Of a DNA stretch of 64,000 nucleotides, positions 54,019 to 64,000 are shown piece after piece. The position numbers were made by a program, and so were the translations under genes. The notes beneath the pieces were generated by a model that saw nothing but the letters and a program-made list of their open reading frames with translations, did not search any database and was not told where the DNA came from. The DNA is taken from positions 1-64,000 of the forward strand of contig LWTN01000243.1 of assembly GCA_002101225.1 (NCBI GenBank). Direction: 5' to 3'. The stretch comes from Cycloclasticus sp. symbiont of Poecilosclerida sp. M. Lineage in GTDB: Bacteria > Pseudomonadota > Gammaproteobacteria > Methylococcales > Cycloclasticaceae. Positions within the stretch are counted from its first letter, which is position 1; each line of letters starts with the position of its first letter.

Positions 54019-55389
54019 ATGATGATGTCAATAAATGCTAAAAAACATATAAAAACAGGGCTGATGAGGCTGTCTGCACTCATTTTGCTTTTGAGTAGTC
54101 AGTTCGTGCTCGCTGCCCCTGCGAATATTGACTCCCTGCGGTTTTGGACAGCACCAGACCATACGCGGCTTGTATTCGGAACGTCATCCCCTGTTGAACA
54201 CAAAATCTTTATGTTGGCTAACCCCGCGCGTTTAGTTATTGATATAGAAGATTCCGGTTTTAAAGCAGATATTCCCGCTTTCTCATCAAATCATGCGCTG
54301 ATTGACCGTGTAAGGCACGGCAAGCGTAATAAGGGTGGCTTGCGCGTAGTACTTGATTTAAAGCAAACGATTAAACCCAAGAGCTTTTTGTTAAAACCAA
54401 ATTCGCAGTATGGCCACCGTTTGGTCGTTGACCTATTTCCCAAAAAACAAATTGTTATAGCTGAAACGCCTAAAAGCAATAGTGCTAATAAAAATACGCC
54501 GCCAAAAGTTGTGAAATCGACCAAAGCTGAGTCGACCAAGAAGAAGTGGGTGGTCGCAATTGATGCGGGGCATGGTGGAGAAGACCCGGGTGCAAAAGGG
54601 CATCGCGGGACTAAAGAAAAAGAGGTCGTTCTTTCAATCGCTAAAAAATTAGCGCAGCAAATTAACCAGCGAGACGACATGAAAGCTGTGCTTATCCGCT
54701 CTGGGGATTATTATGTTGGGCTGCGCCAGCGTATGGAAAAGGCGCGCCAAGCCCGTGCAGATCTTTTTATATCAATTCACGCGGACGCATTCAAAGACCA
54801 AAGGGCTAGAGGTTCTTCTGTCTATGTGCTATCTAACCGAGGTGCAAGTAGTGAAGCGGCGCGCTGGCTCGCAAAAGGCGAAAACGAGACCGACTTGGTG
54901 GGTGGCGTAAGCTTGGATGATAAAAGCGATGTATTGGCGTCTGTATTACTAGATTTGTCTCAAAACGCAACGAAGGATTCAAGCGCTTCAATTGCAGGCC
55001 ATGTTCTTAGTAACTTAAAAAGTGTGGGCCACACGCATAAAAGGAAAGTCCAGCACGCTGGTTTTATCGTGCTTAAGTCGCCTGATATCCCGTCTATTTT
55101 GGTTGAAACAGCCTTTATTTCAAACAAAAATGAAGAGACTAAGCTACGCGACCCTAAGCACCAAACAAAAATTGCGAGGGCTATCCTAAAAGGAGTTAAT
55201 AGTTACTTCTCCGGTCAAGCACCTTCCAGCGCAACGCTTGCACAAGTGCAAACGTATAAGATAAAAAAAGGCGATACCCTGTCAACCATAGCGCAACGTT
55301 ATCAAGTTTCTATGCGGTCCATTAAAAAAGCTAACGCGATGAAAAGCAGTACTATCCGTTCAGGTCAAGTTATTCGAATACCGAGTTAG
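54019..55389 (+). CDS. amiC: N-acetylmuramoyl-L-alanine amidase (AMIN + amidase_3 + LysM)
   Basis: VAIDAGHGGEDPGAKG; C-terminal LysM TYKIKKGDTLSTIAQRYQVS. Confidence 0.9.
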   Translation: MMMSINAKKHIKTGLMRLSALILLLSSQFVLAAPANIDSLRFWTAPDHTRLVFGTSSPVEHKIFMLANPARLVIDIEDSGFKADIPAFSSNHALIDRVRHGKRNKGGLRVVLDLKQTIKPKSFLLKPNSQYGHRLVVDLFPKKQIVIAETPKSNSANKNTPPKVVKSTKAESTKKKWVVAIDAGHGGEDPGAKGHRGTKEKEVVLSIAKKLAQQINQRDDMKAVLIRSGDYYVGLRQRMEKARQARADLFISIHADAFKDQRARGSSVYVLSNRGASSEAARWLAKGENETDLVGGVSLDDKSDVLASVLLDLSQNATKDSSASIAGHVLSNLKSVGHTHKRKVQHAGFIVLKSPDIPSILVETAFISNKNEETKLRDPKHQTKIARAILKGVNSYFSGQAPSSATLAQVQTYKIKKGDTLSTIAQRYQVSMRSIKKANAMKSSTIRSGQVIRIPS

Positions 55390-55496
55390 TTAGCGACTTA
55401 ATCTAGCTTTATCCGTTACAATATTCTTTGGACTAACGGCGCTTCCATTTGAAAGGTCGTTTGAATTTCAATCGATGTTTTGCGGAATGCACGGCT

Positions 55497-57314
55497 ATGG
55501 CGATAAAGCAGTTACCCCCTCAATTAGTTAATCAGATAGCCGCCGGTGAAGTTATCGAGCGCCCTGCATCGGCACTGAAAGAGTTGATTGAAAACTCTTT
55601 AGATGCGGGTGCAACACAGGTAGATATTGAAATAGAGGAAGGGGGCGTTCGTTCAATTAAGGTGCGTGATAACGGTTCGGGCATATTAAAAGGCGATATT
55701 GCACTTGCATTATTAAGACACGCAACCAGCAAAATTGCCTCGTTAGGCGATTTGGAATCGGTGCTGAGCTTTGGTTTTCGTGGTGAAGCCTTACCCAGTA
55801 TGAGTTCTGTCTCACGGCTTGTCTTGACATCAAAAGTTGCGAGCGAAGACCATGCGTGGTCTGTACGGGGAGATGGTACAGAGGTCGATCTCGAGCCGAT
55901 GCCAGCATCACACCCAGTGGGTACGACGGTTGAGCTAAGGGACCTTTTTTACAATACCCCCGCGCGTCGAAAGTTTCTAAAGACAGAAAAAACGGAGTTC
56001 AGCCATATCGAAACGGTCGTAAAGCGTATGGCGCTTAGCCAATTCGGCGTGGGCTTTAGTCTAGCGCATAATAAGCGACGCATTTTTACATTAGACGCTG
56101 CCGAATCGTTGGCCGATAGAGAGCACCGTGTATCGATGCTGTGTGGCGAAAACTTTATTGGAAATGCCTTAGCAATTGATATAGAGGCAGCCGGTTTAAG
56201 CTTAACCGGTTGGCTCGGTTCACCCACGTATTCACGCTCGCAAGCTGACATGCAATTTTTTTATGTTAATGGGCGTTTAATTCGCGATAAGTTGATTAAT
56301 CACGCCGTTCGATTGGCTTTTCAAGATGTGCTATTCCATGGGCGCCACCCAGTGTACGCCTTATACCTTACGATGGATCCCCGCTTAGTTGATGTCAATG
56401 CACACCCTGCGAAACTCGAAGTGCGGTTTCGTGAGAGCAGAGCGGTACATGATTTTATTTTCCGACGTTTAAAACAAGTGTTAACCGACGTGCGGCCAGC
56501 CGTTCAGCAGACGTCGCCGTCTGTTCCGCAAGGCGGACTAACACAAGACGGGGAGTATAGGCCCAGTAATTTAGCCTATATTGATAGTCAGCAAGCTATT
56601 CCAATGCAGGTATCAGAAATAGCGCCTCGCTACCCTGTGGGCGGTGACCGGTCGGCTTACCAAAGTCAGTATTCTACTTCTCACGCGTCACACGGTGCTG
56701 CCGATTTTTCAATACCGAAAGGCCAAGATGTTCCTCCTTTAGGCTACGCTATAGCGCACTTGCACAATACTTATATTTTGGCGGAATCTGTAGAAGGTTT
56801 GGTTATTGTCGATACACACGCCGCGCATGAACGAATTCTGTATGAAAAATTAAAACAGCAGAGCTCAGCCGGAAAACTCGCAGAGCAGCCGATGTTGATT
56901 CCGCAAAAAATACACGTATCGAGCGCTGAAATGGCCATTTTTGAAGAACAGCAGCCTTTGTTGGCGGAGTTATCAATTGAGCTGAGTGCGGCAGGTCCAG
57001 AAACCTTGTTAGTCCGCTCTTTGCCGGTTTTATTGGCCACCCAGGACCCTGAGGAACTTATTCGAGATTTACTGCAAGATTTAGCGCAAACGGGCGCGAG
57101 CAAGGGTGTCGAAGAGGCGTGTAACGCCGTATTTTCAAGCATGGCTTGTCACGGTTCTGTTCGCGCAAATCGCCGCCTCACGATGGTCGAAATGAATGCG
57201 TTATTACGCGATATTGAAACAACAGAAAACAGTGGTCAGTGTAATCACGGTCGTCCGACGTGGACATTGCTGAACGTAAAGCAGCTCGATGGCTTGTTTT
57301 TACGTGGGCAATAG
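55497..57314 (+). CDS. mutL: DNA mismatch repair protein MutL
   Basis: MAIKQLPPQLVNQIAAGEVIERPASALKELIENSLDAGA. Confidence 0.97.
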   Translation: MAIKQLPPQLVNQIAAGEVIERPASALKELIENSLDAGATQVDIEIEEGGVRSIKVRDNGSGILKGDIALALLRHATSKIASLGDLESVLSFGFRGEALPSMSSVSRLVLTSKVASEDHAWSVRGDGTEVDLEPMPASHPVGTTVELRDLFYNTPARRKFLKTEKTEFSHIETVVKRMALSQFGVGFSLAHNKRRIFTLDAAESLADREHRVSMLCGENFIGNALAIDIEAAGLSLTGWLGSPTYSRSQADMQFFYVNGRLIRDKLINHAVRLAFQDVLFHGRHPVYALYLTMDPRLVDVNAHPAKLEVRFRESRAVHDFIFRRLKQVLTDVRPAVQQTSPSVPQGGLTQDGEYRPSNLAYIDSQQAIPMQVSEIAPRYPVGGDRSAYQSQYSTSHASHGAADFSIPKGQDVPPLGYAIAHLHNTYILAESVEGLVIVDTHAAHERILYEKLKQQSSAGKLAEQPMLIPQKIHVSSAEMAIFEEQQPLLAELSIELSAAGPETLLVRSLPVLLATQDPEELIRDLLQDLAQTGASKGVEEACNAVFSSMACHGSVRANRRLTMVEMNALLRDIETTENSGQCNHGRPTWTLLNVKQLDGLFLRGQ

Positions 57315-57335
57315 GGCCATCTGCACAATACGAAC

Positions 57336-58274
57336 TTGATTAAATCGAATAAACCACCCGTTGTATTGTTAATGGGGCCAACGGCTTCGGGCAAAACCGT
57401 ATTAGGTATTGAGCTTGCAAAAGCTTTCGATGGAGAAGTAATAAGCGTTGATTCGGCGCTGGTGTATCGAGGTATGGATATTGGAACCGCAAAACCAAAT
57501 TTGGCTGAACGTGACGGAGTCGAGCACCATTTAATTGACATACTAGACCCTGCAGAGACATTTTCTGCTGGGGAGTTTCGTCGTCAAGCGTTACAACTTA
57601 TTAATGAGATTACACGCCGAGGTAAATTGCCGATATTGGTCGGCGGTACGATGTTGTATTTTCATGTGTTGCAAGAAGGTTTAGCCGTATTGCCAGATGC
57701 AGATACAAGCATTCGCCAAGAAATAGAAGCTCAAGCAGAGGCAGAAGGCTGGGAGAGTGTGCACCGTCGGTTGAGTGAAGTTGACCCTGTTGCGGGCAAG
57801 CGTATCCACCCGCATGATACTCAGCGAATCCAGCGCGCGCTGGAAGTTTATTTGGTGTCTGGGTGTACCCAAACAGAATGGATTGAACAGCAAAAGGCAT
57901 CAGAGCGGGAGTTTGAGGCGATAAAACTCGCAATTGCGCCGACTGAACGTTCAGAGCTACATAAGAAAATTGCCCAGCGTTTTGATCTGATGCTAGAGCA
58001 GGGTTTTATTGCAGAAGTCGAAGGCCTATATAGCCGTTCAGACCTTGACGCTTTTTTGCCATCAATGAGAGCGGTGGGTTACCGCCAAGCGTGGAGCTTT
58101 TTATCTGGAAACTATAATCAGGATGTTATGCGTGAGAAGGCGATTATTGCGACAAGGCAATTAGCAAAACGGCAATTCACTTGGTTAAGGGGTCAAGAAG
58201 ATACCACATGGCTTCAGTCCGAAGACCCGCAAGCATTTGATAAAGCACGTAATAAAATAAAAAATTACCCCTAA
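57336..58274 (+). CDS. miaA: tRNA dimethylallyltransferase
   Basis: LLMGPTASGKTVLGIELAKAFDGEVISVDSALVYRGMDIGTAKP. Confidence 0.97.
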   Translation: MIKSNKPPVVLLMGPTASGKTVLGIELAKAFDGEVISVDSALVYRGMDIGTAKPNLAERDGVEHHLIDILDPAETFSAGEFRRQALQLINEITRRGKLPILVGGTMLYFHVLQEGLAVLPDADTSIRQEIEAQAEAEGWESVHRRLSEVDPVAGKRIHPHDTQRIQRALEVYLVSGCTQTEWIEQQKASEREFEAIKLAIAPTERSELHKKIAQRFDLMLEQGFIAEVEGLYSRSDLDAFLPSMRAVGYRQAWSFLSGNYNQDVMREKAIIATRQLAKRQFTWLRGQEDTTWLQSEDPQAFDKARNKIKNYP

Positions 58275-58430
58275 TGGCTTGAAAAATTGTGAGATAGTCA
58301 CCATAACCAGTTTAACAGGCGGGCAGTTGTCACGTTAAACTACGCCTAAGCGGTGTGTTTGCATCGCAAATTACGTATGAAAATGTTGAAGATAACGGGT
58401 TTTCGTTAATAATAATAAAAGGAGCAAGGC

Positions 58431-58664
58431 ATGTCAAAGAGCCATAATTTACAAGATTCGTTTTTAAATACACTTAGAAAAGAACACGTACCGGTCGCCA
58501 TTTTTTTGGTCAACGGCATTAAACTACAAGGGCAGATTGATTCATTCGATCAGTATGTCGTTATTCTTAAAAATGCGGTCAACCAAATGGTCTACAAACA
58601 CGCCATTTCAACCGTTGTGCCATCACGTGGTGTTAGCACACCACGCGCAGACGCTGAGGAATAA
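58431..58664 (+). CDS. hfq: RNA chaperone Hfq
   Basis: [38 protein letters not shown]. Confidence 0.98.
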   Translation: MSKSHNLQDSFLNTLRKEHVPVAIFLVNGIKLQGQIDSFDQYVVILKNAVNQMVYKHAISTVVPSRGVSTPRADAEE

Positions 58665-58692
58665 TTCTTTATGGTAGGCAGATGATTTATTA

Positions 58693-59955
58693 ATGGAGTT
58701 ATTTGAACGCCCTGCTTTTGGTGAGAGAGCCGTCGTTGTTCATCTGTCTATCAATCATAGTTTCGAGCAAGAAGCGCTTGACGAGTTTGTGCAACTCGTT
58801 GAATCAGCAGGCGTTGAAGCGGTCACAACGATAACGGGTTCGCGTAAATCACCTGATGCCAGATTTTTCATAGGCAAGGGTAAACTCGAAGAAGTTCTAG
58901 GTGTTTTAAAAGCCGAGTGTGCTGATGTTGTGTTGTTTAATCATATACTTAGCCCAAGCCAGCAGCGCAATTTAGAAAAAGAACTCGAGGTGCGTGTTTT
59001 AGATCGATCTAGCCTAATTTTAGATATCTTCGCCCAACGGGCCCAGTCGTTTGAAGGTAAGTTGCAAGTCGAGCTGGCTCAGTTGCAACACTTATCCACG
59101 CGTCTAATTCGTGGTTGGACTCACTTAGAGCGTCAAAAAGGGGGTATCGGTCTACGTGGCCCAGGTGAAACCCAGCTCGAAACCGATAGACGTTTAATTG
59201 CACAGCGTATTCGGCAAATCAAAGCGCGTTTAGTAAAAGTGAGTAAGCAACGTGACCAAGGCAGGCGAAGCAGAAAACGTGCAGATGTGCCGACGGTTTC
59301 TTTAGTTGGCTATACCAACGCAGGAAAATCAACGTTGTTTAATGCCCTAACGCAGGCAAATATTTACGCAGCGGATCAACTCTTTGCGACACTCGATCCA
59401 ACGTTAAGGCAAGTTAAATTGCCCGATTATGGAGAGCTAGTTATCGCCGATACAGTTGGTTTTATCCAAGATTTGCCGCACGAGCTGGTCGTAGCGTTTC
59501 GATCAACTCTGCAAGAAACAATAGAAGCTGACTTGTTGCTACACGTTGTCGATGCAAGCAGTTCGAATAGAAATGAACAGATTCATGAGGTAAACAAAGT
59601 TTTACGTGCAATCGGTGCGGATAAAATTCCGCATATCATGGTGTATAACAAAATTGATTTGCTGCCGTCTGTTGAACCCCGTATTGTTAAAGATGCAGTA
59701 GGTGAAATACAAGCTGTTTGGTTATCGGCTGAAAAAAAATTAGGCTTGGCAGAATTATTGAGCAGCCTTGCGACGAGTTGTCACCAAGAAACATCAAAAC
59801 GCTGGGTAACGCTCAAGTCAAGCCAAGGCAAGTTAAGGGCTGAACTATTTTCAGCGGGTGAAGTCGTAAGTGAGGTCATTCAAGAAAATGGAGATTTTAA
59901 GATAGTGGTCAACCTATCGGATAGATATGCGCATTTATTGGATGAAGTGCAGTGA
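58693..59955 (+). CDS. hflX: GTPase HflX
   Basis: GRRSRKRADVPTVSLVGYTNAGKSTLFN. Confidence 0.96.
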   Translation: MELFERPAFGERAVVVHLSINHSFEQEALDEFVQLVESAGVEAVTTITGSRKSPDARFFIGKGKLEEVLGVLKAECADVVLFNHILSPSQQRNLEKELEVRVLDRSSLILDIFAQRAQSFEGKLQVELAQLQHLSTRLIRGWTHLERQKGGIGLRGPGETQLETDRRLIAQRIRQIKARLVKVSKQRDQGRRSRKRADVPTVSLVGYTNAGKSTLFNALTQANIYAADQLFATLDPTLRQVKLPDYGELVIADTVGFIQDLPHELVVAFRSTLQETIEADLLLHVVDASSSNRNEQIHEVNKVLRAIGADKIPHIMVYNKIDLLPSVEPRIVKDAVGEIQAVWLSAEKKLGLAELLSSLATSCHQETSKRWVTLKSSQGKLRAELFSAGEVVSEVIQENGDFKIVVNLSDRYAHLLDEVQ

Positions 59956-60061
59956 TTTTTAATTTTTTTGTTTATCGCTATAGCCTTTTCTAGCTTGCGA
60001 AAAAATGCTTATCACCCTAAAATTACGTTTTAAATTGAGTTAAATTTCAAAAGAGGTTTTT

Positions 60062-61270
60062 ATGTCCTGGGACGAATCAGATAAAGATAAAGATAAAGGC
60101 AAGAAAAAAGATCCGTGGAGTGGTCGCAAGCAAGAACAAAGGCCGCCAGATCTTGATGAAATGGTGCGAGCTATGCAGGAGAAACTCAGCGTTTTATTTG
60201 GCGGCGGCGCAAAAAACAGCAAGAACAATGGTTCATCAACACCCAGTGGCTCGTCAGGCATGAGGTTAGGGTTTTTGCTGATTGCTGCTTTAACACTTTG
60301 GGCAGCCTCAGGTATTTACATCGTTGATGAGGGTAATCGAGGTGTTATTTTACGCTTTGGTGAGTACCTAGAAACAACGATGCCGGGCCCACATTGGCGT
60401 TTACCGCGTCCGATCGATACCACTACCATCATTAATATCGATCAACAACGTTTTGTTGAAATCGGTTATCGTTCTGGCCGAGGTCAGCAGGCTGCAAGTG
60501 GAGTGAGCAAAGAAGCCTTAATGTTGACAGAAGATGAAAACATTATCGACGTACGTTTGGCCGTGCAATACAGGATTAAAGACGCGCAGGACTATATGTT
60601 TAATGTACGTGCGCCAGAAATGAGCCTGAAGTTAGCGACTGAAAGTGCCTTAAGAGCGGTTATCGGCAAAAGTAAAATGGACTTTGTACTGACTGAAGGG
60701 CGAAGTGACGTGGTCGCAAAAACGCGTTCAGAATTGCAAACCATGTTAGACGACTATGGTACGGGCATCGAAGTCACCTCAGTCAACTTAGTTGAAGCGC
60801 AGCCACCAGAAGAAGTTCAGGGTGCATTTTCTGACGCAATTAAAGCGAGGGAAGATGAGCAACGGTATATCAACGAGGCACAAGCTTATTCAAACGAAGT
60901 TATCCCTAAAGCACGGGGTGCAGCGTCTAGAATCGTGCAAAAAGCAGAAGCTTATGACTCTCGTGTTAGAGCTGAAGCCTCAGGTGATGCATCGCGATTC
61001 ACCCAGTTGTTAAAAGAATATGAAGCGGCGCCTGTAGTGACGCGTAAGCGGCTTTACTTAGAAACCATGGAAAGTGTTTTGGGTAACAGTAATAAAGTCT
61101 TAATGGATGTAAAGGGGGGTAATAATTTAATGTACCTACCGATAGACAAATTAATTAACAAGTCCAAGACGGGCGGTGTTTCAACAGAGAGTGTTCCAGT
61201 TGAGCCTGTGCAGCAAGCTGGACAGTCGCCTACAAGCGACACTAGAGGTAGAGATGGGAGGAGAATATAA
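60062..61270 (+). CDS. hflK: FtsH protease regulator HflK
   Basis: SPFH domain; Gly/Lys-rich N-terminus; operon position. Confidence 0.96.
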   Translation: MSWDESDKDKDKGKKKDPWSGRKQEQRPPDLDEMVRAMQEKLSVLFGGGAKNSKNNGSSTPSGSSGMRLGFLLIAALTLWAASGIYIVDEGNRGVILRFGEYLETTMPGPHWRLPRPIDTTTIINIDQQRFVEIGYRSGRGQQAASGVSKEALMLTEDENIIDVRLAVQYRIKDAQDYMFNVRAPEMSLKLATESALRAVIGKSKMDFVLTEGRSDVVAKTRSELQTMLDDYGTGIEVTSVNLVEAQPPEEVQGAFSDAIKAREDEQRYINEAQAYSNEVIPKARGAASRIVQKAEAYDSRVRAEASGDASRFTQLLKEYEAAPVVTRKRLYLETMESVLGNSNKVLMDVKGGNNLMYLPIDKLINKSKTGGVSTESVPVEPVQQAGQSPTSDTRGRDGRRI

Positions 61271-62139
61271 TGATTAAGATACATCCAGCAATGATATTAG
61301 GGTTAGTCGTTACGTTGTTTATTGGTTCCATGTCTGTTTTCATGGTCGATGAACGTGAAAAAGCAATTGTCTTCCGTTTGGGTGAGATTGTTAGAAGTGA
61401 CCTTGCGCCAGGCTTGTACTTCAAGTTTCCATTTATCAATAATGTACGTAAATATGACGGTAGAATTCAAACCTTGGATTCAGCACCAGAACGCTTTTTA
61501 ACCAATGAAAAGAAAAACGTGATTGTCGATACCTACGTGAAATGGAGAATATCTGACGTGGGTAATTACTATCGTTCTGTGGGTGGTGACCCGCGTCAAG
61601 TCGATACGCGTCTTAACCAATTTGTAAAAGATGAGATTCGTGCGGCCTTTAGTAAGCAGACTATTAAACAGCTAATTTCAGTCGGGCGTGATGAAATCCG
61701 TGTTGGGCTGGTCGAAAACACCGATAAGCTTGGCAAAGCCTTGGGTATTGATATTATCGACGTGCGGATTAAGCGCATTGATTTACCGAGTGAGGTGAGC
61801 GCATCAGTTTTTAGGCGTATGGAGTCTGAAAGAGAACGTGTTGCGCGTGATTTTCGTTCGCGGGGCAAAGAAGCGGCTGAAAAAATTCGCGCCGATGCCG
61901 ACAAGCAATCTGAAATCATTTTGGCTGATGCGTATAACGAATCGCAGCAACGCAGAGGTGCAGGTGATGCGGTTGCAGCAAAAACGTATGCGACGGCTTA
62001 CAAGAGAAACAAAGAGTTTTTTGCTTTTTATCGGAGTTTGAACGCGTACCGTAAGAGTATGGGGAAGAACAACGACATTATTGTTTTAGAACCCGACTCC
62101 GATTTCTTCAAGTACTTTAAAAGTGAGCGTGGTCGGTAG
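61270..62139 (+). CDS. hflC: FtsH protease regulator HflC
   Basis: SPFH domain; overlaps hflK stop. Confidence 0.96.
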   Translation: MIKIHPAMILGLVVTLFIGSMSVFMVDEREKAIVFRLGEIVRSDLAPGLYFKFPFINNVRKYDGRIQTLDSAPERFLTNEKKNVIVDTYVKWRISDVGNYYRSVGGDPRQVDTRLNQFVKDEIRAAFSKQTIKQLISVGRDEIRVGLVENTDKLGKALGIDIIDVRIKRIDLPSEVSASVFRRMESERERVARDFRSRGKEAAEKIRADADKQSEIILADAYNESQQRRGAGDAVAAKTYATAYKRNKEFFAFYRSLNAYRKSMGKNNDIIVLEPDSDFFKYFKSERGR

Positions 62140-62163
62140 GGTAATAAAGTTAAGTAGACACAG

Positions 62164-62352
62164 GTGGTGTGGAGTGATTTATTTGCAGCGATTGCCTTAG
62201 TGCTTGTCATTGAGGGTTTGTTGCCGTTTATCAGCCCAAGCTCAATGCGTGAAAACTATAAGCGAATCACAGAAATGAACGACCAAACCATTCGTATGGC
62301 AGGCCTTGTCAGTATGATAGGCGGTGTTTTATTATTAACTTGGGTGCGATAA
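62164..62352 (+). CDS. DUF2065 family small membrane protein
   Basis: LFAAIALVLVIEGLLPFISPSSMRENYKRITEM; located between hflC and hisZ. Confidence 0.85.
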   Translation: MVWSDLFAAIALVLVIEGLLPFISPSSMRENYKRITEMNDQTIRMAGLVSMIGGVLLLTWVR

Positions 62353-63539
62353 AAAAAGCCGTGTCAGATATTAATAACTGGGTGTTACCAGAGGGTATTG
62401 AAGAGCTGTTGCCGGACGAAGCGTTGCGCCTGGAAAAAATACGCCGTGATTTAATTGATCTATTTGCAAGTTGGGGCTACCAGTTTGTTATTCCTCCCTT
62501 AATCGAGTTTTTGGATTCGTTGTTGGCGGGTACCAATAGCGAGTTAGCGCTTCAAACGTTTAAATTAACAGACCAAATTAGCGGTAAAACACTCGGTATA
62601 CGCGCGGATATGACGCCGCAAATTGCACGTATGGCCGCGCACCACATCAAAAAATGTGATGCACCTGTTAGGCTTAGTTATTTAGGAACAGTCTTGCACG
62701 CACGCGGTGCGCAGATAGAAAAATCACGCAGCCCGATACAACTAGGTGCCGAGTTGTACGGTAGCCAACACATAAAAAGTGACGTAGAAATAATTCAATT
62801 GATGCTTGAAGTGCTTGCGGTTTCGGCCATTCAGCACGTGCATTTAGACTTGGGTCACGTTGGTGTTTATAGGGGGCTTGCCCAACAAGCAGGGCTTACC
62901 ACTTCACAGGAAGGTGAGTTACTCGATGTATTGCAACGTAAATCCTCTGATGAGGTGGTCGAACTACTAGAAACTTATAAGTTAGATAAAAAGTGGGTTA
63001 ATGTATTTGTTCAGTTATTGCAGCTAAATGGCGACGTCACGGTGCTAGAACAAGCGAAAAAGGTTCTAAAGTTAGGCGATGCATCTGTGCAGCAGGCGAT
63101 TGAAGAGCTTCAAGAGATAGCCGCTCTTCTGCAGCAAAGCTACCCAAGTCTGCCATTATATTTTGATTTGGCAGAACTGCGTTGCTATCGCTATCAGACG
63201 GGCGTGGTATTTGCCGCTTTTGTCCCAGGTTTTGGTTCAGAGATTGCGAGAGGTGGACGTTACGATAACCTGATGATTGAACAAGGCGAGCAAGTTCGCT
63301 CGGCTACAGGTTTTAGTGCGGACCTAAAGGTACTTACTCGTTTAATGGCAGTGATACTAGATGAGCAAGCAAAGGAAATTATTTTGGCGCCAGACGTTTT
63401 AGATGAAAATTTACAAGGACTCATACGGGAGTTACGTACAGCCGGTAAAACGGTCATCATGCAGTTGCCAGACTCCTCAAAACAACCCAACCACACGGCA
63501 CTAATCGCCAAAGTTAACGATAAATGGTCTGTTTCTTGA
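62340..63539 (+). CDS. hisZ: ATP phosphoribosyltransferase regulatory subunit HisZ
   Basis: HisRS-like, located between hflC and purA; TTG start overlapping the upstream ORF. Confidence 0.92.
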   Translation: MGAIKKAVSDINNWVLPEGIEELLPDEALRLEKIRRDLIDLFASWGYQFVIPPLIEFLDSLLAGTNSELALQTFKLTDQISGKTLGIRADMTPQIARMAAHHIKKCDAPVRLSYLGTVLHARGAQIEKSRSPIQLGAELYGSQHIKSDVEIIQLMLEVLAVSAIQHVHLDLGHVGVYRGLAQQAGLTTSQEGELLDVLQRKSSDEVVELLETYKLDKKWVNVFVQLLQLNGDVTVLEQAKKVLKLGDASVQQAIEELQEIAALLQQSYPSLPLYFDLAELRCYRYQTGVVFAAFVPGFGSEIARGGRYDNLMIEQGEQVRSATGFSADLKVLTRLMAVILDEQAKEIILAPDVLDENLQGLIRELRTAGKTVIMQLPDSSKQPNHTALIAKVNDKWSVS

Positions 63540-63583
63540 TGTATTCATCACGCATTACTTAGAAATACCCGTAGCAAAACTAA

Positions 63584-64000
<417 letters not shown>

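Noticed and set aside
62340-63539. hisS (histidyl-tRNA synthetase)
   Set aside because: Gene order hflK-hflC-DUF2065-X-purA and the shortened HisRS-like sequence fit HisZ better

Overview
This is a gammaproteobacterial chromosomal window, mostly conserved housekeeping genes. The main blocks are: folD/cysS/lpxH/sthA/acnB; ettA; glyA-nrdR-ribD-ribE-ribBA-ribH-nusB-thiL-pgpA; tRNA-fMet-rimP-nusA-infB-rbfA-truB-rpsO-pnp; phaR, uvrC, pgsA; a monomeric icd; a RegB/RegA-type two-component pair; ffs-dnaX-ybaB-recR; rsgA, orn, queG; and tsaE-amiC-mutL-miaA-hfq-hflX-hflK-hflC-hisZ-purA. Two accessory patches stand out. (1) 12.08-16.0 kb looks like an integrase-less gene-cassette remnant. It has two attC-like imperfect inverted repeats in the same (minus) orientation. 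They bracket an AT-rich two-gene unit (CDP-alcohol phosphatidyltransferase + cytidylyltransferase-like protein). The stop codon of the second gene lies inside the attC-like start. A frameshifted IS110-family element is inserted into the outer attC-like site, exactly at the TTG|TTAG core, and its long non-coding left end carries a 10-nt perfect reverse complement of its own right junction, as a bridge-RNA guide might. Decayed genes follow. (2) 38.5-40.2 kb is a collapsed integrative element: a truncated tyrosine integrase, phage-like fragments and a RelE/ParE-type toxin-antitoxin pair, bracketed by 13-bp TTTGGGGGTAACT repeats. Other points of interest are poly-A slip sites in dnaX that would give an immediate stop in the -1 frame, and a probable ATT start codon for a HupE-like gene. 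All calls come from reading the sequence and supplied translations; no database search was run.
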